Shown: positions 49,029 to 58,390 of the stretch, piece by piece
Layout: every line of letters starts with the position of its first letter
How positions within the stretch are numbered: the stretch's first letter is position 1
Assembly: GCF_002216795.1 (NCBI RefSeq)
Contig: NZ_CP022316.1
Location: 2,757,205-2,821,204, forward strand
Reading direction: 5' to 3'
DNA length: 64,000 nt
Source: Brachybacterium avium
GTDB lineage: Bacteria > Actinomycetota > Actinomycetes > Actinomycetales > Dermabacteraceae
Translations under genes and position numbers: made by a program
Notes under the pieces: generated by a model
Told to the model about the DNA's origin: nothing
The model's database searches: none
Seen by the model: only the letters and a program-made list of their open reading frames with translations

Positions 49029-50198
49029 GTGGACCTGTATGAGTACCAGGCCCGCGATCTCTTCGAGAAGCACGGCGTACCCGTGCTCGGAGGAGTCGTC
49101 GCGGAGGATCCGGCAACTGCCAAGGCCGGAGCAGAGAAGCTCGGCACCCCGGTCGTCGTCGTCAAGGCCCAGGTGAAGACCGGTGGGCGCGGCAAGGCCG
49201 GCGGCGTCAAGATCGCCAAGTCCCCCGAGGAGGCGGAGCAGAAGGCCTCCGAGATCCTCGGTATGGACATCAAGGGCCACACGGTCCACCGCGTGATGAT
49301 CGCGGCCGGAGCCGACATCGCCGAGGAGTACTACTTCTCGCTGCTGCTGGACCGAGCGAACCGCAACTACCTCGCCATGTGCTCCGTCGAGGGCGGCATG
49401 GAGATCGAGCAGCTCGCCGTCGAGCGCCCCGAGGCGCTCGCCCGCGTTGCTGTCGACCCCACGGTCGGGATCGATGCGGCCAAGGCGAAGGAGATCGTCG
49501 AGACCGCCAAGTTCGATGCCGAGACCGGCGCGAAGGTCGCCCCTGTGCTGGAGAAGCTCTGGGATGTCTACAAGAACGAAGATGCCACGCTGGTCGAGGT
49601 GAACCCGCTGGTCAAGACCGGCGCCGGGGACATCGTCGCCCTGGACGGCAAGATCACCCTCGACGACAACGCCGAGTTCCGGCACGAGGATCATGCCGCG
49701 CTCGTCGACGTCACCTCCGAGGACCCGCTGGAGACCAAGGCCAAGGCGCTGGACCTCAACTACGTCAAGCTCGACGGCCAGGTCGGCATCATCGGCAACG
49801 GCGCGGGACTGGTCATGTCCACCCTCGACGTGGTCGCCTACGCCGGGGAGAAGCACAGCGTCAAGCCCGCGAACTTCCTCGACATCGGTGGCGGCGCCTC
49901 CGCCGAGGTGATGGCCAACGGCCTCGACGTCATCCTCGGCGACGAGCAGGTCTCCGCCGTGTTCGTCAACGTCTTCGGCGGCATCACCGCCTGCGACGCG
50001 GTCGCCAACGGCATCGTCGGTGCCCTGAAGAAGCTCGGGGACACCGCGACCAAGCCGCTCGTGGTCCGCCTCGACGGGAACAACGTCGAAGCGGGCCGCG
50101 CGATCCTCGCGGACTTCGCCCATCCCCTCGTCACCCAGGCCGACACCATGGACGGCGGCGCCGCGAAGGTCGCCGAGCTCGCCGCCGCAGGAAAGTGA
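49029..50198 (+). CDS. sucC: Succinate-CoA ligase, ADP-forming, beta subunit
   Basis: With SucD this 389-aa subunit converts succinyl-CoA to succinate while forming ATP or GTP in the TCA cycle. It has the ATP-grasp start [47 protein letters not shown] and the C-terminal [21 protein letters not shown] and [18 protein letters not shown] 49029 is preferred because the family starts with (M)DLYEYQ and AGAGG lies about 11 nt before it; ATG 49020 is too close to that site. sucD follows after 12 nt. Confidence 0.96.
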   Translation: MDLYEYQARDLFEKHGVPVLGGVVAEDPATAKAGAEKLGTPVVVVKAQVKTGGRGKAGGVKIAKSPEEAEQKASEILGMDIKGHTVHRVMIAAGADIAEEYYFSLLLDRANRNYLAMCSVEGGMEIEQLAVERPEALARVAVDPTVGIDAAKAKEIVETAKFDAETGAKVAPVLEKLWDVYKNEDATLVEVNPLVKTGAGDIVALDGKITLDDNAEFRHEDHAALVDVTSEDPLETKAKALDLNYVKLDGQVGIIGNGAGLVMSTLDVVAYAGEKHSVKPANFLDIGGGASAEVMANGLDVILGDEQVSAVFVNVFGGITACDAVANGIVGALKKLGDTATKPLVVRLDGNNVEAGRAILADFAHPLVTQADTMDGGAAKVAELAAAGK

Positions 50199-50210
50199 GC
50201 AGCACCCGAC

Positions 50211-51101
50211 ATGTCTATCTTTCTCGATGAGAACAGCAAGGTCATCGTCCAGGGCATGACGGGCTCGGAGGGCATGAAGCACTCCCAGCGCATGCTCGCC
50301 TCGGGCACCAACATCGTCGGCGGCGTGAACCCGCGCAAGGCCGGCCAGTCCGTCACCTTCGAGGACGGCGCGGAGGTCCCGGTCTTCGGGACCGTCGCCG
50401 AGGCCATGGAGGCCACCGGCGCGAACGTCTCGGTGGTGTTCGTGCCGCCGAAGTTCGCCAAGAGCGCCGCGATCGAGGCGATCGATGCCGAGATCGAGCT
50501 CCTGGTGATCATCACCGAGGGCATCCCGGTCAAGGACTCTGCCGAGTTCTTCAACTACTCGCAGGCCAAGGGCGCCACCCGCATCATCGGCCCGAACTGC
50601 CCGGGCCTGATCAGCCCCGGCAAGTCCAATGCGGGCATCACTCCCTCGAACATCACCGGCGCGGGCAAGCTGGGCCTGGTCTCCAAGTCCGGCACCCTGA
50701 CCTACCAGATGATGTACGAGCTGGCCGACATCGGCTTCACCACCGCCATCGGTATCGGTGGTGACCCGGTCATCGGCACCACCCACATCGATGCGCTCGA
50801 GGCGTTCGAGAACGATCCGGACACCGCCGGCATCGTGATGATCGGTGAGATCGGCGGCGACGCCGAGGAGCGGGCGGCCGAGTACATCAAGGCGCACGTG
50901 ACCAAGCCGGTCGTCGGCTACGTCGCGGGCTTTACCGCCCCCGAGGGCAAGACCATGGGCCACGCCGGTGCCATCGTCTCCGGCTCCGCGGGCACCGCGC
51001 AGGCCAAGAAGGAGGCCCTCGAGGCCGCCGGCGTCAAGGTGGGCAAGACCCCCACCGAGGCCGCCGATCTGATGCGCGAGATCATCAGGGCTCAGGCCTG
51101 A
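50211..51101 (+). CDS. sucD: Succinate-CoA ligase, alpha subunit
   Basis: The 296-aa subunit binds CoA and carries the phosphorylated His. It starts [24 protein letters not shown] and includes [54 protein letters not shown] and [19 protein letters not shown], where the His of GHAGA is the phosphorylation site. The length is normal. It forms an operon with sucC and is followed by a strong terminator. Confidence 0.97.
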   Translation: MSIFLDENSKVIVQGMTGSEGMKHSQRMLASGTNIVGGVNPRKAGQSVTFEDGAEVPVFGTVAEAMEATGANVSVVFVPPKFAKSAAIEAIDAEIELLVIITEGIPVKDSAEFFNYSQAKGATRIIGPNCPGLISPGKSNAGITPSNITGAGKLGLVSKSGTLTYQMMYELADIGFTTAIGIGGDPVIGTTHIDALEAFENDPDTAGIVMIGEIGGDAEERAAEYIKAHVTKPVVGYVAGFTAPEGKTMGHAGAIVSGSAGTAQAKKEALEAAGVKVGKTPTEAADLMREIIRAQA

Positions 51102-51146
51102 GCGACGACCCTCACGGCATCGGCGGCTGAGACCGTCACCGACGCG

Positions 51147-51181
51147 CAGCGCCCCGGATCCCCTGCGGATCCGGGGCGCTG
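51147..51181 (+). terminator. sucCD terminator
   Basis: A 15-bp perfect stem (51147-51161 against 51167-51181) closes a 5-nt loop, CCTGC. It lies 45 nt after the sucD stop. No T tract is present. Confidence 0.8.
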
Positions 51182-51295
51182 TGCGTTCCTGACAGGCTGT
51201 CGAGGTCGACGCCGAGGGCGAAACCTCGGGTGCACCTCCGCGGCGCCGACTAAGCTGACCGGAGCCCGTTGTGCGCCCGACCAAGGAGGGGACCT

Positions 51296-52015
51296 GTGTC
51301 CGGAGATCTCATCGACACCACGGAGATGTATCTGAAGACGGTGTTCGAGCTCCACGAGGCCGGCATCGCTCCCATGCGAGCCCGGATCGCCGAGCGGCTG
51401 GGCCATTCGGGACCCACGGTCTCCCAGACGGTCGCGCGGATGGAGCGCGACGGGCTGCTGTACCTCGACGACCAGCGACGCATCCGGCTCACCGACGAGG
51501 GCTCCGAGGTCGCGACCGACGTGATGCGCAAGCACCGCCTGGCGGAGCGGCATCTGCTGGACGTGATCGGGCTGGACTACGCCCACGTCCATGAGGAGGC
51601 CTGCCGTTGGGAGCACGTGATGAGCCTCGAGGTCGAGAAGCGCATCGCGCAGCAGGTCTCGCCCCCGTACCTGGACCCCTACGGCAACCCGATCCCGGGC
51701 CTCGCCGCGCTGGGGATCAAGGAGACCCAGGCCACCGCGGAAGGTAAAGACCCGTCCAATCCGTGCCGCGAGCTGAGCGAGAGTGTCGCCGACGGCCAGA
51801 GCCTCCGGGTGCGACTGGCCCGGATCGGTGAGCGGGTGCAGAGTGATGTCGAACTGCTCGGCGAACTTGCACGTCACGGCATTGTTCCGGGCGCAGAGTT
51901 GGACGTGGAGCGGGTGGGTGGCAGCATCATGCTGACCGGTCCCGAGGGGGGAGAGGTCGCAGTGACCGAGGTCGTCGCCGACCAGCTCCATGTGACAGCG
52001 CTCGCGGCCGGGTAA
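51296..52015 (+). CDS. DtxR/IdeR-family metal-dependent repressor
   Basis: The 239-aa protein matches iron-dependent DtxR/IdeR along its whole length. The N-terminal winged helix reads RARIAERLGHSGPTVSQTVARMERDGLLY. All metal ligands known from DtxR are in place with an offset of one: Met11, His80, Glu84, His99, Cys103, Glu106 and His107. The C-terminus is an SH3-like domain. GTG 51296 follows an ideal ribosome site (AAGGAGGGGA). In the iron-bound state it should repress iron-uptake genes. Conservation of Cys103 favours iron over manganese specificity. Confidence 0.94.
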   Translation: MSGDLIDTTEMYLKTVFELHEAGIAPMRARIAERLGHSGPTVSQTVARMERDGLLYLDDQRRIRLTDEGSEVATDVMRKHRLAERHLLDVIGLDYAHVHEEACRWEHVMSLEVEKRIAQQVSPPYLDPYGNPIPGLAALGIKETQATAEGKDPSNPCRELSESVADGQSLRVRLARIGERVQSDVELLGELARHGIVPGAELDVERVGGSIMLTGPEGGEVAVTEVVADQLHVTALAAG

Positions 52016-52077
52016 AGGCTCCGTCAAGCTCTTTCCAGAACCTTCCAGTCACCCTGACTTTCCGGGCGTCCACCGCC

Positions 52078-52083
52078 TAGTCT
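52078..52083 (+). promoter_or_regulatory. -10 box upstream of the NlpC/P60 gene
   Basis: TAGTCT is followed by 7 nt and an in-frame GTG at 52091, but the codons from 52091 to 52204 are poor for this genome. I therefore take the region as a leader of about 115 nt and the start as GTG 52205. Confidence 0.5.
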
Positions 52084-52204
52084 CGAGGGCGTGCCGCGGC
52101 GAGAAGAGTTGCGGCATTCCCACCGGAGAGCCCCGTCGCGCACCGGAGCGGGAGGCGAGACGTCCACACGCGCGAGGGCATTGTCCTGGGGCTGGGAGCC
52201 ATAC

Positions 52205-53104
52205 GTGTCGAAGACTGCGAACCACACCCACCGTCGCACCGCGCGCGCCGTGACCCCTGCCGCCCGTGCGGGCCGTGCGGGCGCCGGAGCCGCCATGGCC
52301 GCGGCGATGCTGTTCGGCGGCGCCTCTGCCGCCACGGCGGAGACCCAGGCCGATGCCCCGCAGGCCGAGGCCGCTCCTTCGGTGATCGCTCCTGCCGTTG
52401 CGCCCGCTGTCGGCATCCCCGCCGCCGAGTCCGCCACCGAGGATGCGGAGCCCGCCCTCGCTCCCGCCGCCGGGGCCATCTCCATCGAGGTCGGCCCCAC
52501 GGAGGAGGAGATCGCTGCCGCCGAGGCCGCCGAGCGTGAGGCCGCCGAGCGCGCCGCCGCTGAGCGCGAGGCCGAGCAGCAGGACGACCAGGGCACCGAG
52601 ACCCGCCAGGACGAGGGCTCCTCGCGCTCCGCAGATCGCTCCAGCCGCGACAACGACCAGGACGACTCCTCCTCCCAGCAGTCCTCGTCTTCTTCTTCTT
52701 CCTCCTCCTCGTCGTCGTCGTCGTCCGAGGATTCGCAGAAGCAGAAGTCCGCCCCGGCGCCGTCCGCCGCCAAGGGCAGCTCGATCCTCGCCACCGCACG
52801 CTCCGGCGTCGGCACCCCGTACGTCTACGGCGGCACCTCCACCTCGGGCTGGGACTGCTCCGGCTTCGTGCAGTGGGTCTACGCCCAGCACGGCATCAAC
52901 CTGCCCCGCGGCGCCGCCGGCCAGGCCGCCGCCGGTACCGTGATCCCGCGCTCGCAGGCGCAGCCCGGCGACCTGGTCTACAAGCCCGGCCACATCGGCA
53001 TCTACGCGGGCGGGAACCAGTTCGTCGACGCCGGCAACTCCCGCGTGGACACCTCCGAGCGCAACATCTACTCCGGCAGCTGGACCTTCATCCGCGTCGG
53101 CTGA
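52205..53104 (+). CDS. Secreted NlpC/P60-family cell-wall hydrolase
   Basis: The protein is about 299 aa. A basic, Ala-rich N-terminus with a hydrophobic segment (AGAAMAAAMLFGGASAATAET) looks like a long signal peptide. An Ala/Glu-rich helix, an Asp/Arg-rich stretch and a run of 15 Ser residues form a linker. The C-terminal NlpC/P60 domain has GTPYVYGGTSTSGWDCSGFVQWV (Cys about 218) and the catalytic His in KPGHIGIYAG (about 263). Such enzymes cut peptidoglycan peptides, usually between D-Glu and meso-DAP or Lys. GGGAG precedes GTG 52205. A hairpin terminator follows. Confidence 0.9.
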   Translation: MSKTANHTHRRTARAVTPAARAGRAGAGAAMAAAMLFGGASAATAETQADAPQAEAAPSVIAPAVAPAVGIPAAESATEDAEPALAPAAGAISIEVGPTEEEIAAAEAAEREAAERAAAEREAEQQDDQGTETRQDEGSSRSADRSSRDNDQDDSSSQQSSSSSSSSSSSSSSSEDSQKQKSAPAPSAAKGSSILATARSGVGTPYVYGGTSTSGWDCSGFVQWVYAQHGINLPRGAAGQAAAGTVIPRSQAQPGDLVYKPGHIGIYAGGNQFVDAGNSRVDTSERNIYSGSWTFIRVG

Positions 53105-53120
53105 GTCCGCACGCCACGAC

Positions 53121-53150
53121 GGCCCCGCCCACGACACGTGGGGCGGGGCC
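53121..53150 (+). terminator. Hairpin terminator after the NlpC/P60 gene
   Basis: GGCCCCGCCC (53121-53130) pairs perfectly with GGGCGGGGCC (53141-53150) around a 10-nt loop that can pair partly within itself. It lies 17 nt beyond the stop. Confidence 0.75.
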
Positions 53151-53267
53151 GCTCCCATTCCGCGTCCACCTTCACGCCCCGGGCGACCGCCGCATTGCGC
53201 ATGACCTCATAGTCCGACCAGACCCGGGGCGGATGCCCGCGGGGCACGCTCCCGGTAGCGTAGGCGC

Positions 53268-54086
53268 GTGACCACCGCCCGAGACCTCCTCGCCCTCGCC
53301 CTGCTGCTGGGCGCCACCGTGCTCGGAGCCCTCTGGCTGCCGGCCACCTGGATCCACGACAACGTGGTCGCAGAAGACGGCTTCCTGGCCATCACTGTGC
53401 CCCTGGCCGATGATCCCGAGTTCCAGCGCATGCTGAGCGACAGCGCGGTCGAGGAGATCCTCGGCGGCGACGCCGTCCCGGGCTGGATCCAGGAGCAGCT
53501 GACGCCCTTGGCCGAGGAGCAGGCCGCGGAGCTCACCGGCACCGACGTCTACGGGACGATCTGGGGAGCGTCGATGGCTGAGCTGCATCATGCCCTGTTC
53601 ACCCCGGGCGCCTCCGGGCTCGACGTCGACCTGGCTCCTGCGATCGACCGGATCCTCACCCCGGTGGAGGAGCGCCTCCCGATCGACATCCCCCGCCCGG
53701 AGGACACCACCATCACCCTGGCCACCGTTCCCGATCTCCCGCTGCTGACCGCACTGTCCGCCGTGACCCCCTGGGCGCACTGGGCCGGCCCTGCCGCACT
53801 CGCACTCCTGCTTCTCGCACTGGTCCTCGGCGCGCACCGCCGCACCCTGCTCGCGCTGGCCGGGCTGGGAGGGATCCTGGCCGGAGCCGGGGTGTGGTGG
53901 CTCGCCGCCCGGATCGAGACCGTCGTGCCCGACGCCGTGGACCAGGTGGCCTTCCTGGGCCCGATCGTCCAGGAGTTCGAGAGTCGGTTCCAGGCCGCGA
54001 TGTTGCCGCAGGGAGTGATCCTGCTGGGTGCCGGGGCACTGGTGGCAGCGGCCGGAGTGGTGCTGATGGGCCTGCACCGGCGCTGA
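53268..54086 (+). CDS. Membrane protein with large extracytoplasmic domain, unknown function
   Basis: The 272-aa protein has an N-terminal helix (LLALALLLGATVLGALWLPATWI), a soluble domain of about 130 residues that should lie outside the cell (DNVVAEDGFLAITVPLADDPEFQRML), and three helices in the C-terminal third. The plan recalls integral membrane proteins common in Actinobacteria, but I cannot name the family. A -10 box TAGCGT (53256-53261) lies 6 nt before GTG 53268, implying a leaderless mRNA. Confidence 0.72.
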   Translation: MTTARDLLALALLLGATVLGALWLPATWIHDNVVAEDGFLAITVPLADDPEFQRMLSDSAVEEILGGDAVPGWIQEQLTPLAEEQAAELTGTDVYGTIWGASMAELHHALFTPGASGLDVDLAPAIDRILTPVEERLPIDIPRPEDTTITLATVPDLPLLTALSAVTPWAHWAGPAALALLLLALVLGAHRRTLLALAGLGGILAGAGVWWLAARIETVVPDAVDQVAFLGPIVQEFESRFQAAMLPQGVILLGAGALVAAAGVVLMGLHRR

Positions 54087-54123
54087 GCCCCGTTCGCCGC
54101 GGACGCCGCCGCAGCAGAAGAGC

Positions 54124-54944
54124 TCAGAGCAGTCCGAGGCGCTCGAAGGCGGTGACGATGCCGTGCTGCTGCGGGCCGGGGACGCTCACGCCGCCCGCCG
54201 CCTCGAGCACCGCGGCCGGAGCGCCCGCGACAGCGATCGCGGTGCCGGCGGCGCGCAGCATCCCCAGATCGTTCATGCCGTCGCCGATGCCCACCGTCGA
54301 GGCATGGTCCATGCCCAGGTGCTCGGCGACCACCTGCACCCCGTCGGCCTTGTCGACCGAGACCAGGTGCAGCTCGCCGGAGCTGACGTCATCGGTGATC
54401 GAGTTGGGCAGCGCCCCCACTTCGGGCCCGATCTCGCCGGCCAGCTGCTCCACCCGTATCGGGGATCCCCACAGAGAGATCTTCGCGAACGACTCCGCAG
54501 CCAGGTCCTCGGCAGGACGACCGCATCGAGCAGATCCTGCAGTCCGTTGCCCACACCGTCCTCGGGCAGCGGAGGGCGCACCCGGGCCCGCAGCTCGGCG
54601 GCGGAGCGCGGGGTGCACAGCAGTGCCTCCGGGGTCTCGAGGCTGAAGGGGATGTCGTGCTGCTGCAGCACCTCGACGGCGCGCCGACCCAGCTCCACGG
54701 GGAAGCGCTGATCCTGCAGCAGCTGACCTCCGACCTGGATCCAGCCGCCGGCGGAGGCCACCACCCCGTCGAACAGGGCCGCGACCTCGGGGGCTACGAT
54801 CGAGGCCGGGCGACCGGTGCACAGCAGCACCACGTGCCCCCTCGCACGCGCCCGGTGGACGGCCTCCGCATGTGCGCGCGGGGCCACCCCGCGATGCGCG
54901 AAGGTGCCGTCGAAATCGATGAATACGCAGCGGCGATCTGCCAC
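54124..54944 (-). CDS. Cof-type HAD phosphatase (apparent frameshift)
   Basis: The N-terminal motif VFIDFDGTFAHRG is HAD motif I with the nucleophile Asp; LLCTGRP is motif II. The cap domain follows. The last third (LHLVSVDKADGVQVVAEHLGM, GIGDGMNDLGMLRAAG) with motifs III and IV is in another frame. Restoring one base near 54508-54511 gives VVLPEDLAAESFAKIS and joins them into about 273 aa, usual for class-IIB Cof proteins acting on sugar phosphates or similar. GTG 54944 follows GAGGGAG. The break is one of nine similar events here. Confidence 0.87.
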
Positions 54945-55040
54945 GGACGCTCCCTCTTCCCTGATGTTCTCGGACCCTCCAGGATAGGTGACGGGGGCTG
55001 GGCATCACCGGGGGATCCGGCCCGGGGAAGCGGCGGGTGG

Positions 55041-55873
55041 TCAGCGCCGCCGGTGGAGGCTCGCCACCACTGAGACGGTGACGGTCCCCTCCGACAGCTC
55101 CTCGAGGACCTGCGGTGCCACGTGCCGGGCGCTCGGGTCATCGCCACCAGGTCCTGAGCGGACTGGGCGGAGACCGCCAGCGGGAAGCGCACCTCCCGCA
55201 CCGCCTCCGTCGTGAACAGGGGATCCAGCACGGCATGCAGCCGCTCCTCCTTGCGCGGGTCCAGACCCACCATCCCGGCGACAGCGGCGCGGAGCTCGGC
55301 GAGATGATCCACCGCCGGTCGCACCACCAGCAGGTGACCGCCCGGTGCCAGTACGCGAGCGAACTCCGAGGGATTGCGCGGAGCGAACACGTCCAGCACC
55401 AGATCCACCGATCCGTCGGCGAGAGGGAAGCGGGTGAAGACGTCGAAGGCCGCTGCGGCGGCCCGCTCATGAGCGCGAGCGGCGAAGCGCAGCGCCCGCA
55501 CCGAGGTGTCGATGACCAGACCGCGGGCCGACTCCAGCTCGTCCAGCAGTCCGGCGAGGTAGTACCCGGTGCCGCCGCCGATGTCGAGAATCCTTCGGGC
55601 GGTCTCCGGGGCGAGCTCGCCGAGCGCCTCGCGCAGCGGTGCATAGGCGCCGGTGGCCAGGAAGCTGTCCCGCGCCCGAGCCATGTCGTCGTCATCCGCG
55701 CTGGTCGCCGGAGCGCCGGTGAGCAGGGAGACATATCCGGCTCGTGCCAGGTCGAAGCTGTGGCCTGACGAGCAGGTCAGTCTGCGCTCGCCGAGCCTGA
55801 GCAGGTGACGGCAGTGCGGGCACTGCAGTGCCTCGAGCCAGGAGGTCAGAGCGGCAGGGGCAGGGCGGGTCAC
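55041..55873 (-). CDS. RlmA-type 23S rRNA (guanine-N1) methyltransferase (apparent frameshift)
   Basis: The N-terminal zinc site (LQCPHCRHLLRLGERRLTCSSGHSFD) and the SAM-binding motif RRILDIGGGTGYYLAGL match RlmA methyltransferases, which modify a guanine in 23S rRNA; some relatives confer macrolide resistance, but that cannot be told here. The frame breaks at the GGG at 55135-55137: after SAQDLVAMT the corrected frame reads PSARHVAPQVLEELSEG and ends SLHRRR at the stop 55041-55043, about 277 aa. The -10 box TACCCT (55886-55881) is 7 nt before GTG 55873, so it is leaderless. Confidence 0.88.
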
Positions 55874-55922
55874 ACCTGCCAGGGTACGTCTGGTCGGGCC
55901 GGCCCGCCTCGCGCGGCGGAGT

Positions 55923-58298
55923 TCACGTGCCGAGGTACTCCTTCAGATGCTTCCCGGTGAGGGTCGAGGCGTCGGCGACGAGCTCGGCGGGGGAGCCTTC
56001 GAAGACGAGGCGGCCGCCGTCGGTGCCCGCGCCGGGTCCCAGATCGATGAGGTGATCGGCGTGGGCCATCACCGCTTGATGGTGCTCGATGACGATCACC
56101 GTCTTCCCGGCATCGACCAGGCGGTCCAGCAGGCCCAGCAGCTGGTCCACATCGGCCAGGTGCAGACCGGTGGTGGGCTCGTCGAGCACGTAGATCCCGC
56201 CCTCGTCACCCATGTGGGTGGCGAGCTTCAAGCGCTGGCGCTCACCACCGGAGAGAGTGGTCAGGGGTTGGCCGATGGTGAGATAGCCGAGCCCCACATC
56301 ATCCATCCGGCCCAGCAGCGTCGCCGCAGCCGGGACCCGGGTCCCCTCGGCGGAGAACAGCGCCTGTGCCTCGGCGACGGACAGGGAGAGCACCTCGGCG
56401 ATGTTCCTCCCGCCGAAGGTGTGCTCGAGCACGTCGGCCCGGAAGCGACGGCCCTCGCACTCCTCGCACACTGTCTGGACGGTCTCCATGAAGCCGAGCT
56501 CGGTGAAGATGACGCCGGCACCCCGGCAGACCGGGCACGCCCCCTCGGAGTTGTTCGAGAAGAGGGCGGGCTTGACACCGCACGCTCGGGCGAACGCCTT
56601 GCGGATCGGGTCGAGCAGCCCCGTGTAGGTGGCAGGATTCGAGCGCCGGGACCCGCGGATGGCGTTCTGATCCACCACGATCACCCCGGCTTCCTTCGGC
56701 ATCGAGGCGTGGATGAGGGAGCTCTTCCCGGAGCCCGCCACCCCGGTGACCACGGTCAGCACCCCCAGCGGGATGTCGACGTCGACCTCGCGAAGGTTGT
56801 GCCGATCCGCGCCGCGGATCTCCAGGACGCCGCTCGCCTCACGCACCTGGTCCTTCAGCCTCACCCGGCGGTCCAGGTGGCGGCCGGTGAGGGTGTCCGA
56901 GGCGCGCAGCCCGGCCACATCGCCCTCGTACTGCAGCTCGCCGCCCTGGATGCCGGCGCGCGGGCCCAGGTCGACGACGTGATCGGCGATCGTGATCGTC
57001 TCGGGCTTGTGCTCGACCACCAGCACCGTGTTGCCCTTGTCCCGCAGTGCCAGCAGCAGCTGGTTCATGGTGGCGATGTCATGGGGGTGCAGCCCGATCG
57101 TCGGCTCGTCGAAGACGTAGGTGACGTCCGTCAGGGCGGACCCGAGATGGCGGATCATCCGGGTGCGCTGGGACTCCCCGCCGGAGAGGGTGCCCGAGGG
57201 GCGGTCCAGGCTGAGATAGCCGAGGCCGATCTGCACGAAGGAGCTCAGCAGGGCGGAGAGGTTCGTCAGCAGCGGTGCGACGGTCGGTCCGTGGCGGCGG
57301 GCACGCAGGGTCTCGACCCAGTCCGCCAGATCGGTGATCTGCCAGGCGGTGACCTCGGCGATCGAGACCCCGTCGATCTGTGAGCTGCGGGCGTGCTCCG
57401 CCAGGCGGGTGCCCTCGCAGTCGGGGCAGGTCACGAACTTCACCGCCCGGTCCACGAAGGCCCGCACATGGGGCTGCATGGCGTCCCGATCCTTGCTGAG
57501 CATGGATTTCTGGATCTTCGGGAGCAGACCCTCGTAGGTCATGTTCACCCCGTCGATCTTCACCTTGGTGGGCTCCTTGTACAGGAAGTCGTGGAGCTGG
57601 CGCTCGGTGAAGGACCGGATGGGCCGGTCCGCGGGGAAGAAGCCGCTGGAGGCGAAGATCTTCACGAACCAGCCGCCGGGGACGTAGTTCGGGATCGTGA
57701 ACGGGCCCTCGTCCAGCGACAGGTTCTCGTCGTACAGCTCGGTGAGATCCACATCGGAGATGTGCCCCATGCCCTCGCAGCGCGGGCACATCCCGCCCAC
57801 CCGGGAGAAGGTCGTCCTCTTCGCGAGGGCCTTCGCGCCCTTCTGCACGGTCATCGCTCCGGCGGCGGTGACGCTGGGGACGTTGAAGGAGTAGGCGCCG
57901 GGGCCGCCGACATGCGGCTGCGCGAGCGAGGAGAACAGGGCGCGCAGATACGCGTTGGCGTCGGTGACGGTGCCGACGGTGGAGCGCACGTTGGCGCCCA
58001 TCCGCTCCTGGTCCACGATGATGGCAGTGGTCAGCCCCTGCAGCTCATCCACGTCGGGGCGCGCGAGCGTGGCCATGAAACCCTGCACGAAGGAGCTGTA
58101 GGTCTCGTTGATCATCCGCTGCGACTCCGCAGCGATGGTGTGGAAGACGAGCGAGCTCTTCCCGGACCCGGACACGCCGGTGAAGACCGTCAATCGACGT
58201 TTGGGCAGGTCAAGGGAGATATTGCGGAGATTGTTCGCGCGGGCGCCGCGCACCCTGATCAGATCGTGGGTGTCGGCCGGATGGGCGGAAGCGGACAT
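55923..58298 (-). CDS. UvrA-like ABC ATPase lacking the UvrB-binding region
   Basis: The 791-aa protein has two ABC ATPase halves: Walker A FTGVSGSGKSSLVF and VTGVAGSGKSSLIH, signatures LSGGESQR and LSGGERQR, and Walker B segments VFDEPTIGLH and VLDEPTTGLH. Cys pairs such as CPRCEGMG, CPDCEGT, CPVCRGAG and CEECEGRRF are zinc-module remnants. It is about 150 residues shorter than UvrA. The gap falls after SSLAQPHV, where UvrA carries its first zinc module and UvrB-binding domain. It is therefore a UvrA paralogue (UvrA2/DrrC-like), not the main excinuclease subunit. ATG 58298 follows GAGGAG. It is divergent from mycothione reductase. Confidence 0.88.
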   Translation of the reverse strand: MSASAHPADTHDLIRVRGARANNLRNISLDLPKRRLTVFTGVSGSGKSSLVFHTIAAESQRMINETYSSFVQGFMATLARPDVDELQGLTTAIIVDQERMGANVRSTVGTVTDANAYLRALFSSLAQPHVGGPGAYSFNVPSVTAAGAMTVQKGAKALAKRTTFSRVGGMCPRCEGMGHISDVDLTELYDENLSLDEGPFTIPNYVPGGWFVKIFASSGFFPADRPIRSFTERQLHDFLYKEPTKVKIDGVNMTYEGLLPKIQKSMLSKDRDAMQPHVRAFVDRAVKFVTCPDCEGTRLAEHARSSQIDGVSIAEVTAWQITDLADWVETLRARRHGPTVAPLLTNLSALLSSFVQIGLGYLSLDRPSGTLSGGESQRTRMIRHLGSALTDVTYVFDEPTIGLHPHDIATMNQLLLALRDKGNTVLVVEHKPETITIADHVVDLGPRAGIQGGELQYEGDVAGLRASDTLTGRHLDRRVRLKDQVREASGVLEIRGADRHNLREVDVDIPLGVLTVVTGVAGSGKSSLIHASMPKEAGVIVVDQNAIRGSRRSNPATYTGLLDPIRKAFARACGVKPALFSNNSEGACPVCRGAGVIFTELGFMETVQTVCEECEGRRFRADVLEHTFGGRNIAEVLSLSVAEAQALFSAEGTRVPAAATLLGRMDDVGLGYLTIGQPLTTLSGGERQRLKLATHMGDEGGIYVLDEPTTGLHLADVDQLLGLLDRLVDAGKTVIVIEHHQAVMAHADHLIDLGPGAGTDGGRLVFEGSPAELVADASTLTGKHLKEYLGT

Positions 58299-58378
58299 CG
58301 GGCGGCTCCTCGGCGTGCGGCGTGGCACGGTGCGTCCCACGTCGGGAACATTCTGCCACCGGCTGCCACGGCCCGGGC

Positions 58379-58384
58379 TAGCCT
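58379..58384 (+). promoter_or_regulatory. -10 box of leaderless mycothione reductase promoter
   Basis: TAGCCT lies exactly 6 nt before GTG 58391 with no ribosome site. Confidence 0.62.
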
Positions 58385-58390
58385 GGGCCG

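Noticed and set aside
48753-51284. 843-residue open frame on the minus strand across sucCD
   Set aside because: It is antisense to sucC and sucD, has no ribosome site or family motifs, and its Gly/Asp/Val-rich composition is what the opposite strand of GC-rich genes produces.
52084-52204. Cyclic-di-AMP riboswitch before the NlpC/P60 gene
   Set aside because: Such riboswitches often precede cell-wall hydrolases in Actinobacteria, but I could not find the conserved core elements in this leader.
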